Below, one piece after another: positions 26,629 to 34,268 of a stretch of DNA of 64,000 nt. Source of the DNA: Nocardia bhagyanarayanae (GTDB taxonomy: Bacteria > Actinomycetota > Actinomycetes > Mycobacteriales > Mycobacteriaceae); the NCBI RefSeq assembly GCF_006716565.1, contig NZ_VFPG01000001.1:1178001-1242000 (forward strand), given 5' to 3'. A model generated the notes under the pieces. That model was given only the letters and a program-made list of their open reading frames with translations. It was not told the origin of the DNA and made no database searches. The translations under genes were made by a program, and so were the position numbers. The first letter of the stretch is position 1. The number at the start of each line of letters is the position of its first letter.

Positions 26629-27341
26629 CCGAGTCTCCGATCGAAAAACTGACCGCGCCAGACGATGTGGATTGGTTTCCAGGTTCAAGCGTCGCCCAAT
26701 TCATTCTCGGCGGCGATTTACTAAGCATCTCCGGCGTTGTGAATCAGATTATCGACACGATCACTGGGTGGAACGCGGTTGAATCGGTAACCAGTAACTT
26801 CGGCGGGGACTGGAAGGGGCTCCGCAAGTCCGTTGATGCGTTCAGAAACCTAGCCGAGTACAACAATGCATATGCCGCGTCGGTAAAGGCCTCCACTGAA
26901 TACTTCAGCACTTCATGGCAGGGGAATGCGGCGACTAGTGCAGTCGAATACTTCGACGCACTCTGCACGGCCCTGGAAAATCAGGCGGCGGCGCTGAACA
27001 AGCTCGCAGACGAGATAAACCTTTTTGCCGAAGCGTCCTACCTGATGATTCAAGCGATGAACAACATCGTTCAGATGATTGTCGACCTCGCGATCATTTT
27101 GATCGCGTCAATCATCGCTTACGGTACCGGAATCGGAGCGGCGGCGTCGGCGGTAAGTGCCGCTATTTCGGCGTCGATGATCGCTAAAGTCGCGGCAGCC
27201 ATGAAACTCATCGGCGAAAGCCTTGTCATCGCCGAAGGGGTTTTGGGCCTGATCCTTACCGGACTTGCTGCAGCGCAGGGTGAGGACAAGCGTACGCAGC
27301 TTCCCAGCCTCGGAAAGTCCTACAATCACAGTGCGGTGTAA
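26625..27341 (+). CDS. WXG100/EspA-like secreted or membrane-active protein
   Basis: The protein (238 residues) has an N-terminal WXG100-like helical hairpin with the turn FSTSWQGNAATSA at about residue 100. A long hydrophobic glycine/alanine-rich segment follows (about 145-215: VDLAIILIASIIAYGTGIGAA and further), able to span the membrane two or three times. The C-terminus is short and polar. This layout resembles EspA/EspB-like partners of small EspC proteins. The ATG is inside the stop of the upstream gene (26625-26628). No enzymatic toxin domain is visible; a pore-like or membrane-inserting function could be imagined from the hydrophobic stretch but is unproven. Confidence 0.68.
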   Translation: MTESPIEKLTAPDDVDWFPGSSVAQFILGGDLLSISGVVNQIIDTITGWNAVESVTSNFGGDWKGLRKSVDAFRNLAEYNNAYAASVKASTEYFSTSWQGNAATSAVEYFDALCTALENQAAALNKLADEINLFAEASYLMIQAMNNIVQMIVDLAIILIASIIAYGTGIGAAASAVSAAISASMIAKVAAAMKLIGESLVIAEGVLGLILTGLAAAQGEDKRTQLPSLGKSYNHSAV

Positions 27342-27343
27342 CT

Positions 27344-27886
27344 ATGAAACCAGATAACGAGCCGATGCTTGACACCGTTGGCGGCGATATAGGAATGTCG
27401 CGGCATATTGCGAATGCCCTTACTGTCATTGCCGATCGCACTCACGACAACAATCTCAAGGGTCTGTTGCGGGAGATCTTGAGTGGCCGAGGCAGCATTC
27501 GAGACCTCATACGCAACGAGGAGTTCCTTCGCCTCGGCGAGACCGTCGTTCCCCCTGCTATCGCGGAATTGAAGTCACTGACCCCGGAGGAGATGCAGCG
27601 CCTCGCAGATCAGGGAAATGCGGTCCTGGATCGGTACCGGAATGAGGTTCCAGCCAATCAGCCTCAGCCGGAACAGGATGCTAGTTATGAATCGAAACAT
27701 TCAAGCCCGACTCGAGATGCGGCTCCTAATTCAGTAGGCGTTGATTTCCGCGACCTTGCGCGGGATTCTCCAACACTGCCAGGAACACGGAAGCCCAACC
27801 GCGACAGAATTGTATGGCCGGACGACGATCTGGACGAAGACGACGCGTACTTCCGGGATCGTAACCAGCGGGGCTGGCTACAGTGA
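27344..27886 (+). CDS. Hypothetical protein of the type VII cassette
   Basis: I do not recognise this 180-residue protein. Residues 1-105 look helical (IANALTVIADRTHDNNLKGLLREILSGRG and LTPEEMQRLADQGNAVLDRY). The rest is polar and disordered with a very acidic patch (WPDDDLDEDDAYF) and ends in RNQRGWLQ. There is no signal peptide or membrane segment. It starts two bases after the EspA-like gene and its TGA overlaps the GTG of the next gene (27883-27886). It could be a chaperone, an immunity protein or an export-specific adaptor for its neighbours. That is inference from position only. Confidence 0.62.
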   Translation: MKPDNEPMLDTVGGDIGMSRHIANALTVIADRTHDNNLKGLLREILSGRGSIRDLIRNEEFLRLGETVVPPAIAELKSLTPEEMQRLADQGNAVLDRYRNEVPANQPQPEQDASYESKHSSPTRDAAPNSVGVDFRDLARDSPTLPGTRKPNRDRIVWPDDDLDEDDAYFRDRNQRGWLQ

Positions 27887-28575
27887 CCGGAAGTAATGAA
27901 CGAAGCCTCGGCCCGCCAATGACCTATCAGCGGCCAGAGACGAACGCGAGCGATGTCGTAATTCGGTTGCGCCGGTCCTCCGGATCTGCCGCGAATACCG
28001 GGCCTGTGTGGTTGGATCGACTGAGAGCCATGGCACCCCCACCGCTCGAACTCGAGATCGATCAACCGCTGCCACCGATATGTAGCAGACATGGACGTTC
28101 GGAGGTTTCGCGCCGTCCGGTTCGTGTGTATTTCTTCGACTCCCATTCCCGTCGCCGATCTCCCTCAGTTGTGCCCGAATTCTCGGTCGCATCCGTGCTA
28201 CAGCCGGAGTTGCGTCAGAGAAGAGTCTCGACCGTCATCGTTGGGGAATGGCCACTCTGCGACCGGTGTGTACGCTCCGGCCGACTGGGTCGCCGTATCG
28301 CACGGTTCTTGTATGCAGCGATGGCTGCCAATCTGGCAGCGTTCGTGATCGTGGCGGCAACGAAATTCGAGCCCCTGATCATCCCGGTTTCGGCTGCGAT
28401 CCTACCGGGTTCACTCCCGCTCGGTCTGTTAGCGGCGGTTTGGATCACCAAGAAGGGAGTCGAACCGGTGATATTCCGCCCCATCTACGATGTACGCTTC
28501 GCCTTCGCGCAGGCTCATCCCCGCTTCCGAGCGGCGGTCGAGAAGGACCCGCGTTACAAGCCACCCTTGGATTGA
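27883..28575 (+). CDS. Hypothetical membrane protein with Cys/His metal-site motif
   Basis: The protein (230 residues) has a polar N-terminal half containing PICSRHG (about residue 64) and LCDRCVRSG (about 128), which together could bind one zinc ion. Two closely spaced membrane helices follow (about 145-165 and 170-192), then a cytoplasmic C-terminal tail of about 38 residues. I know of no named family. Translational coupling to the preceding gene (GTGA overlap) places it in the same operon. It may anchor the cassette at the membrane. Confidence 0.62.
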   Translation: MTGSNERSLGPPMTYQRPETNASDVVIRLRRSSGSAANTGPVWLDRLRAMAPPPLELEIDQPLPPICSRHGRSEVSRRPVRVYFFDSHSRRRSPSVVPEFSVASVLQPELRQRRVSTVIVGEWPLCDRCVRSGRLGRRIARFLYAAMAANLAAFVIVAATKFEPLIIPVSAAILPGSLPLGLLAAVWITKKGVEPVIFRPIYDVRFAFAQAHPRFRAAVEKDPRYKPPLD

Positions 28576-28684
28576 GTGGGGATGGGCATTCGCTCTGTGG
28601 CGAGTGGACCTGCTGTGGATGGCTCGACGCCAAGGCGAGATCCACGGCTGGACCCGTAGTCGGACGGATCCGCGGCAACGCCAA

Positions 28685-28795
28685 AACCTCGCCCCGCTCA
28701 CATAGTTCGGCAGTGATCCGCGGGGAGCCGTGGGCGCCTGCGGAGTCGGCGTGCACCTCGGTGATCTTCACCCCGAGGTCGGCGCGGCCTGCTGT
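28685..28795 (-). pseudogene. IS3-family transposase (orfB) remnant
   Basis: The minus-strand frame reads ADLGVKITEVHADSAGAHG and then SPRITAELCERGE, which corresponds to the HTH_21 region at the start of IS3-family OrfB (consensus-like I-x-x-V-H-A-x-S-x-G-x-Y-G-S-P-R-I-x-A-E-L). The following residues are unrelated and no DDE catalytic region is found. It is a short relic showing past IS activity at the edge of the cassette. Confidence 0.6.
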
Positions 28796-29015
28796 CGTGG
28801 CGGTCAAAACCGTTGCCGCAGCCCATTTCCGTGTACGGAGTGAACTATTCCAATCTATGCCCAACTGAGCGAAGGGCCCAACGATTTGGATCTCTGCTAC
28901 GCCCCAGCGGAAGGCTCGACGATTCGGATCTCTGCTCTACCTGAGCCGAGTATCCGAATCATGTTCAGCCCAACCACAACCTGGGGGTCCGGGGGCGAAG
29001 CCCTCCGGGCGGGGC

Positions 29016-29034
29016 GTGGGGGTCGCACCCCCAC
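29016..29034. repeat. Perfect GC-rich inverted repeat
   Basis: GTGGGGGT and ACCCCCAC flank a three-base loop CGC. A further GGGC-GAA-GCCC hairpin lies just left of it (about 28994-29004). Such GC-rich palindromes recur between genes in actinomycetes. There is no T-tract after the hairpin on either strand, so I do not call it a terminator. Confidence 0.6.
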
Positions 29035-29096
29035 AAAACATTGCGAAGCGAACCCAGCTCATGCTCTCCATGAGCATGGTTCACCCATGAGCGCAG

Positions 29097-29181
29097 CGGA
29101 GACGGAGGGATTTGAACCCCCGGTCGCTCTCGCGACGCTCGCTTTCAAGGCGAGTGCATTCGGCCGCTCTGCCACGTCTCC
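29097..29181 (-). tRNA. tRNA-Ser (anticodon UGA)
   Basis: The minus strand folds as an 85-base class II tRNA with acceptor GGAGACG/CGTCTCC plus G, anticodon stem CTCGC/GCGAG with loop CTTGAAA (anticodon TGA), a long variable arm and T-loop TTCAAAT. It lies beside the right edge of the low-GC cassette, a typical position for integrated DNA. Confidence 0.95.
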
Positions 29182-29205
29182 AGGCCCACGATCCTAACGG
29201 ACGGC

Positions 29206-29694
29206 TCAATCGGCTCGCTCGCCGATTATCTTGTCGATGCGGGCGAACACCTCGCCGACGACCGCGAGATGTTCGGGGACCAGCAGGTCGATGAAGTCGT
29301 TGCGGACGGCTTCGACGTGGCCGGGGGCGGCCGCTTCGAGGCGGCGCATGCCCTCGTCGGTGAGCTCGGCGACGACGCCGCGGCCGTCCTCCTCGCAGGT
29401 GTTGCGGCGCACCATGTGCTGCGCCTCCATGCGCCGGATCTGGTGGGTGAGCCTGCTGCGGGAGGAGAGCACACCGTCGGCGAGTTCGCTCATGCGCAGC
29501 GCGCGGCCCGGCGCTTCGGAGAGCAGCACCAGGATTCGGTACTCGGCGAGACTCAGATCGCTGTCGCGCTGCAACTGCTTGTTCAGCGCCGTCATCAGTC
29601 GCTGATGGCCGTCCATGTAGGCACGCCATGCTTGCTGCTCCGTCGGGCTCAGCCAGCGCGGCTCGGCCGTGCGACCGCTCGGTTCGGGTTCCAC
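29206..29694 (-). CDS. MarR-family transcriptional regulator
   Basis: The protein (162 residues) has the winged-helix core of MarR regulators: LSLAEYRILVLLSEAPGRALRMSELAD, recognition helix SRSRLTHQIRRMEAQHMVRR, wing CEEDGRGVVAELTDEG and the dimerising C-terminal helix. The start is GTG 29694. It follows the lactate monooxygenase gene by 45 bases on the same strand and is probably co-transcribed with it, so it may regulate that gene. No operator was identified with confidence in the 95-base gap upstream of the pair. Confidence 0.87.
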   Translation of the reverse strand: MEPEPSGRTAEPRWLSPTEQQAWRAYMDGHQRLMTALNKQLQRDSDLSLAEYRILVLLSEAPGRALRMSELADGVLSSRSRLTHQIRRMEAQHMVRRNTCEEDGRGVVAELTDEGMRRLEAAAPGHVEAVRNDFIDLLVPEHLAVVGEVFARIDKIIGERAD

Positions 29695-29739
29695 GGACCT
29701 ATTCTAAGCGGCCCTGAACTGGGCAAACTTGGGTTCTTT

Positions 29740-30915
29740 TCACCGGACGGCGGCGATCGTGCCGCGATTCGGATCGGTGACGTTCGCGCATCCGGACAGC
29801 CCCAGCGCCGAGTCGAAGTCGGCGAGCAGCAGCCGCAACGCGTGCCGGGCGCCGTCGCGGCCGGCGATGCCGAGACCGTAGGCGTACGGCCGCCCGTACA
29901 GCACCGCCTTGGCGCCGAGCGCCAGCGCGATCAGCACGTCCGCGCCGCTGCGTACGCCGGAGTCGAACAGCACGTCGGCGCGGTCGCCGACGGACGCGAC
30001 GACCGCGGGCAGCGCGTCGAGCGCCGCGATCGAGCCGTCGACCTGGCGGCCGCCGTGGTTGCTCACCACCACCGCGTCGGCGCCCGCGTCCACCACGAGG
30101 CGGGCGTCGTCGGGATGCAGGATGCCCTTCACCGCGATCGGCAGATCGGTCCATTCGCGCAGGTGGGCCAGGTCGGTGGCGCGCAGGTTGTGGTTGCCGA
30201 ACAGCCCGACCCAGGTGAGGATCGCGATCCGCATGGCGTCCTCGCTCTCCTCGGGCGGCGTCGGCAGCTTCGCGCGGAACACCGGGTCGGACAGATAATT
30301 GGCGATGCCCTTGCCGTGCAGGAACGGTAGGTGCGCGAGCTCCAGATCCTGCGGCCGCCAGCCGAGGGTGGGAGTGTCGACGGTGACGACGATGGCCTTC
30401 GCTCCGGCGCGCTCGGCCCGCTGCACGAAGGAACGCGCAAGCTCCGGATCGTTCGGCCAGTAGAGCTGGTACCACCATTCGCCCGCGGCCGCGCCGACCT
30501 CCTCGATGGTGGACGACGCCGCGGTGGACAGCACCGAGCCGATCCCGAGCTCCTTGGTGACCTCGGCGACGATCACCTCGCCGCCCTCGTGCATCAGTTC
30601 GAGAACGCCGATCGGCGCGGTCAGCACGGGCGCGGCCAGCCGGGTGCCGAGCACTTCCACGGAGAGATCGCGCGCGCCGGGGCCGGTGGTGCCGCGCAGC
30701 ATGCGGGGGATGATCCGGTACCTGTCGAAGGCGGCGCGGTTGGCGGCCGCGGTGCGTTCCGCCGACGCGCTGCCCGCGACGTAGGCGTATTCGGCAGGTC
30801 CGAGGACTTCCTTCGCGCGTTTCTCCAAACCGTCCGCGGTCATGGGCAACTCGGGCACGATGCCGCCCAATCCGCCCAGGTAGATCTCGTTCTGGAAGTC
30901 GATGAAGCTGCTCAC
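29740..30915 (-). CDS. FMN-dependent alpha-hydroxy acid enzyme, lactate 2-monooxygenase-like
   Basis: The protein (391 residues) is a TIM-barrel flavoenzyme. Visible are the N-terminal FQNEIYLGGLGGI, APIGVLELMHEGGE, QLYWPNDPELARSF, the phosphate/FMN lysine in LPIAVKGILHPDDA, the active-site His/Arg in VVSNHGGRQVDG and the phosphate-binding RPYAYGLG. The long loop before SDPVFRAKL and overall alignment favour mycobacterial lactate 2-monooxygenase (lactate + O2 to acetate + CO2 + H2O) over membrane lactate dehydrogenases. GTG 30915 is chosen since it gives a start aligning with that enzyme. It is followed by a marR gene. Confidence 0.85.
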   Translation of the reverse strand: MSSFIDFQNEIYLGGLGGIVPELPMTADGLEKRAKEVLGPAEYAYVAGSASAERTAAANRAAFDRYRIIPRMLRGTTGPGARDLSVEVLGTRLAAPVLTAPIGVLELMHEGGEVIVAEVTKELGIGSVLSTAASSTIEEVGAAAGEWWYQLYWPNDPELARSFVQRAERAGAKAIVVTVDTPTLGWRPQDLELAHLPFLHGKGIANYLSDPVFRAKLPTPPEESEDAMRIAILTWVGLFGNHNLRATDLAHLREWTDLPIAVKGILHPDDARLVVDAGADAVVVSNHGGRQVDGSIAALDALPAVVASVGDRADVLFDSGVRSGADVLIALALGAKAVLYGRPYAYGLGIAGRDGARHALRLLLADFDSALGLSGCANVTDPNRGTIAAVR

Positions 30916-31010
30916 GCGGGGAACGCTAGTCCGTTGTGTTCGTTCCCGCATGATGCTCGGCCGATCGGCCGCGCCTGTGTCACGAGCGGTCGGCGGGGCA
31001 CTATGGGGTG

Positions 31011-32015
31011 ATGCGCGCGATCGAGCTGACCGAATTCGGCGGACCGGAAGTACTCAGCTGGGGCAAGGCCGCCGACCCGGCGCCGGCTCACGGCGAGGTG
31101 CTGATCGATGTGGTGGCCGCGGGGGTGAACCGCGCGGATCTGCTCCAGCGTCAAGGCCGCTACAACCCGCCCGCGGGCGCCAGCGAGATCATCGGCCTGG
31201 AGTGCTCGGGCGTCATCGCCGAGGTCGGCGATGGTGTGCGGGACTGGCGGGTCGGCGACCGGGTGTGCGCGCTGCTGTCCGGCGGTGGCTACGCCGAACG
31301 CGTGGTCGTCCCCGCGGGCCAGGTCCTTCCGGTGCCGGACGGCCTCGACCTCGCCGCGGCGGCGGCGCTTCCCGAAGTGGCGGCGACGGTGTGGTCGAAC
31401 CTGGTGATGACGGCCGGTCTGCACGCGGGTCAGCTGGTGCTCATCCACGGCGGCGGCAGCGGCATCGGCACGCACGCCATCCAGCTGGCCGTGCACAAGG
31501 GCGCGCGGGTGGCGGTCACCGCGGGCTCGGCCGAGAAGCTGGCGCGCTGTGCCGAACTCGGCGCGAGCGTCCTGATCAACTACCGGGAGGACGATTTCGT
31601 CGCCGTGGTCCGCGCCGAGCGGTCCGGCGCGAACGGCCCGGGCGCCGACATCATCCTCGACAACATGGGCGCGGCCTACCTGTCCCGCAACGTCGAGGCG
31701 CTGGCCGCGCACGGCCACCTGGTCGTGATCGGCATGCAGGGCGGGGTGAAGGGCGAACTGAACTTGGGTGCGCTGCTGTCGAAATGGGGTTCGGTGCACG
31801 CGACCAACGTGCGCAACCGCCCGGCCACCGGCGCGGGAAGCAAGGCCGAGATCATCGCCGAGGTGCGCGGGCACGTCTGGCCGCTGATCGCCGACGGCAC
31901 CATCGTGCCGGTGATCCACGCCGAACTGCCGATCGCGGAGGCCGCCGAGGCGCACCGCATGCTGGACGCCGCCGACACCTTCGGCAAGGTCGTCCTGCGG
32001 GTGGACGCGAGCTGA
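31011..32015 (+). CDS. NADPH:quinone oxidoreductase-type zinc-free MDR protein
   Basis: This 334-residue medium-chain reductase has the GroES-like fold (AAGVNRADLLQRQGRYNPPAGAS, GLECSGVIAEVGDGV) and a Rossmann domain with LIHGGGSGIGTHAIQLA near residue 145. Zinc-ligand cysteines are missing, as in quinone oxidoreductases and PIG3-like enzymes. In M. tuberculosis the corresponding gene is Rv3777, next to Rv3778c, and the same convergent neighbour is found here. The physiological substrate is unknown. ATG 31011 directly follows an alternative GTG. Confidence 0.87.
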   Translation: MRAIELTEFGGPEVLSWGKAADPAPAHGEVLIDVVAAGVNRADLLQRQGRYNPPAGASEIIGLECSGVIAEVGDGVRDWRVGDRVCALLSGGGYAERVVVPAGQVLPVPDGLDLAAAAALPEVAATVWSNLVMTAGLHAGQLVLIHGGGSGIGTHAIQLAVHKGARVAVTAGSAEKLARCAELGASVLINYREDDFVAVVRAERSGANGPGADIILDNMGAAYLSRNVEALAAHGHLVVIGMQGGVKGELNLGALLSKWGSVHATNVRNRPATGAGSKAEIIAEVRGHVWPLIADGTIVPVIHAELPIAEAAEAHRMLDAADTFGKVVLRVDAS

Positions 32016-32022
32016 GCCGGGC

Positions 32023-33225
32023 TCACTCCAGCGCGGCGAGCGCGCGGCCGAGCTGGTCGATCTCGAATTTGGTTGTGTAGGGCGCGAGTCCGACGGTCAC
32101 GGCGCCGCCCTCGTCGTTGACGCCGAGCGCGTCGAGCAGCCTGCTTCCGCCGTGCACGCCGCTGAGCGTGCCGATGCGGGCATCGGCCAGTTTGGCGGCG
32201 ATCTTCTCCGCCTGCATCCCGGCCATGGTGAAGCTGACGGTCGGGATGCGGGTCGAGGCGCGGCCGATGACGGTCAGGTTCGGGATCTTGTCCAGCACGT
32301 CCATCAGGTGCTCGAACAGCTGATCGTGGTAGTCCTGCAGCGAGGTGATGGAGATTTCCAGCCGCTCGCGGCGGGTGCCCGTGGCCCGCTCGTCGAGACC
32401 GGCCAAGAAGTCGATGGACGTGGTGAGCCCGGCGAGCAGCGCGTACTGGTGCCCGCCGACCTCGAGCCGTTCGGCGCCTTTCGCGTAGGGATTCAACGAC
32501 ATCGACGGAATCCGGTCCAGGAAGGCGGGATCGCGGAACACCAGCGCGCCGATCTGCGGCCCGCCCCACGCGGGCGCGCTCAGGGCGACAACGTCGGCGT
32601 TGAGTTCGTCGATATCGATGAGCGCGTACGGCGCCGCGCCGAACGCGTCGGCGACGAGCAGACCGCCCACCTCGTGCACCCGGTCGGCCGCCACCCGCAC
32701 GGCGGGCGCGGAGCCGACGATGGGCGAGGCCGCGGTCAACGCCACCAGCCGGGCCGTCGGTCCGATGAGCTCCTCGAACTGCCAGGACGGCATCTCGCAG
32801 GTCTCGATCTCGACCTCGGCCCAGCGCACGTGCGCGCCGTAGCGATTGGCGATACGCAGCCAGGGCGCGACGTTGGCCTCGTCGTCCAAGCGGGACAGCA
32901 CGATCCCGGTGCCGAGGCCGAGCCGGGAGCTGAGCGACTCCGCGAGCCAGGCGAGCAACACCGCCCGATCCGGGCCGAGCACGACGCCCGCCGGATCGCC
33001 GCCGACCAGGTCGGCGACGGCCTCGCGGGCGGCGTCGAGGATGGCCGCGCTGCGCACCGCCGCGCCGTTGCGGCCGATATGCGAGAACGACGACGTGCGG
33101 AAACCCGTTGACACGGCACGAGATACCGAGTCCGGGACAAGCATGCCCGCCTGCGGATCGAGGTGGATCCAGCCGTCGCCCAGGGACGGTATCAGGCCCC
33201 GAACCCTCGCGACGTCGTAAGTCAT
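32023..33225 (-). CDS. Cysteine desulfurase-like PLP-fold protein lacking the lysine
   Basis: The protein (400 residues) follows the class V aminotransferase/SufS fold: IHLDPQAGMLVPDSV, VVLGPDRAVLLAWLAE, EANVAPWLRIANRYG, and the cofactor aspartate in GGLLVADAFGAAPYALIDI. Where family members have Ser-Gly-His-Lys before Gly-Pro, this protein has ALSAPAWGGPQIGALVF, so the Schiff-base lysine is replaced by Ala and the preceding histidine by Pro. It corresponds in position to M. tuberculosis Rv3778c. It may bind PLP non-covalently or have a non-enzymatic role. The downstream oxidoreductase is convergent. ATG 33225 has no better alternative. Confidence 0.82.
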   Translation of the reverse strand: MTYDVARVRGLIPSLGDGWIHLDPQAGMLVPDSVSRAVSTGFRTSSFSHIGRNGAAVRSAAILDAAREAVADLVGGDPAGVVLGPDRAVLLAWLAESLSSRLGLGTGIVLSRLDDEANVAPWLRIANRYGAHVRWAEVEIETCEMPSWQFEELIGPTARLVALTAASPIVGSAPAVRVAADRVHEVGGLLVADAFGAAPYALIDIDELNADVVALSAPAWGGPQIGALVFRDPAFLDRIPSMSLNPYAKGAERLEVGGHQYALLAGLTTSIDFLAGLDERATGTRRERLEISITSLQDYHDQLFEHLMDVLDKIPNLTVIGRASTRIPTVSFTMAGMQAEKIAAKLADARIGTLSGVHGGSRLLDALGVNDEGGAVTVGLAPYTTKFEIDQLGRALAALE

Positions 33226-33581
33226 GTTGGCCACTCTAAGGGCAGCGGGCGAGGCCGCGTAACCGCCTTCCCTTCCCCGGCCGCTCGCGAACGCGACGAC
33301 GAGGGAGCCCGCCCGGACCGGCCATCGGCACCCGGCCGCGGCTTCGAGGGCGCCGCGGAGCTGGGCATACGAATCAGCATGGCAACCGACTTTCAGCAAA
33401 ATCCGAACCACACGACCCGCACAGAATAGTCGGCGCCGCCCTGCCGCGGCACCGACCCGCCTGGCCCGTTCAGCGCCTCCGGCGACCGGACCGTTCAGCG
33501 CCTCCGGCGACTGCCCCGTTCAGCGCCTCCGGCGACTGCCCCATTTAGCGCCTTCGGCGCGGACGCGACATGATAGGGAAC
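33226..33581. other. Intergenic region upstream of bpa with a minisatellite
   Basis: The 356-base gap between the divergent PLP-fold gene and bpa holds the four-copy 25-base repeat listed separately and must contain both promoters. I see no gene in it. Confidence 0.5.
33466..33560. repeat. 25-base tandem repeat, four copies
   Basis: A 25-base unit beginning CCGTTCAGCGCCTCCGGCGA starts at 33466, 33491, 33516 and 33541. The first three copies are almost identical, the last diverges (CCATTTAGCGCCTTCGGCGC). Each unit contains a CGCC-TCC-GGCG mini-hairpin, and in the last copy GCGCC-TTC-GGCGC is perfect. The array ends about 20 bases before the bpa start. Confidence 0.9.
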
Positions 33582-34184
33582 ATGACGCATTCGGATGAGT
33601 CACCCGATTCCATCGTCGTGGTCGGACCCGACGGGCAGCCGCTGGTCATTCCGGCCGACGCGGGCACCCCGCTGACCGGACAGGTGGTCACCGACAGCGA
33701 CAAGAAGGCCGACAGCTCCAACGACCGCGAGGATTCGGGCGAATCACTCGCCGACATGGTGGAGCAGCCCGCCAAGGTCATGCGTATCGGCACCATGATC
33801 AAGCAGCTGCTCGAGGAGGTGCGCGCGGCTCCGCTAGACGACGCGAGCCGAACCCGGCTCAAGGAGATCCACAAGTCCTCGGTGCGCGAGCTCGAGCAGG
33901 GTCTCGCGCCCGAGCTGCGCGACGAGCTGGAGCGGCTGACCTTGCCGTTCACCGACGACGCGGTGCCGTCCGACGCCGAGCTGCGGATCGCCCAAGCCCA
34001 GCTGGTCGGCTGGCTGGAGGGCCTGTTCCACGGCATCCAGACCGCGCTGTTCGCCCAGCAGATGGCGGCCCGCGCGCAGCTCGAGCAGATGCGCCAGGGC
34101 GCGCTGCCGCCCGGCATCCACGCCGTCGACCCGCGCGGCGGGCGGGGCGACCAGGCGATGGGCGGTTCGGGCCAGTATCTGTAA
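33582..34184 (+). CDS. bpa: Bacterial proteasome activator Bpa/PafE
   Basis: The protein (200 residues) forms a dodecameric ring that docks on the 20S proteasome and lets it degrade unfolded proteins such as HspR without ATP. The conserved helical body is easily read: VEQPAKVMRIGTMIKQLLEE, VRELEQGLAPELRDELERL, and LVGWLEGLFHGIQTALF (about residues 60-165). The last four residues are GQYL, the docking motif shared with M. tuberculosis Bpa (Rv3780). The first 55 residues are acidic and disordered as usual. ATG 33582 is chosen (AGGGA just upstream); ATG 33570 would add four residues. It precedes the galactan-export genes. Confidence 0.95.
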   Translation: MTHSDESPDSIVVVGPDGQPLVIPADAGTPLTGQVVTDSDKKADSSNDREDSGESLADMVEQPAKVMRIGTMIKQLLEEVRAAPLDDASRTRLKEIHKSSVRELEQGLAPELRDELERLTLPFTDDAVPSDAELRIAQAQLVGWLEGLFHGIQTALFAQQMAARAQLEQMRQGALPPGIHAVDPRGGRGDQAMGGSGQYL

Positions 34185-34268
34185 CCCCACCTTGCGGGTG
34201 ACGAGTTTCGCGCGTCCCGCGTGTACCAGCGGACCCGGTGCGAGGATGCAGGGGTAGGGTCGAGCACC

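Larger units (their letters stand above)
28576..29096. other. Gap with IS3 remnant and inverted repeats
   Basis: The 520-base stretch between the cassette and tRNA-Ser(UGA) carries no intact gene. It contains a fragment of an IS3-family transposase on the minus strand and GC-rich inverted repeats at about 28985-29034. Both are listed separately. It forms the right edge of the low-GC island. Confidence 0.6.

Noticed and set aside
29016..29034. Intrinsic terminator of the tRNA-Ser(UGA) transcript
   Set aside because: The hairpin is strong, but no U-tract follows on either strand and it is about 60 bases from the tRNA end. I left it as an inverted repeat.
33466..33560. Possible small CRISPR array
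   Set aside because: The 25-base units are head to tail with no unique spacers between them, and no cas gene is in the window.
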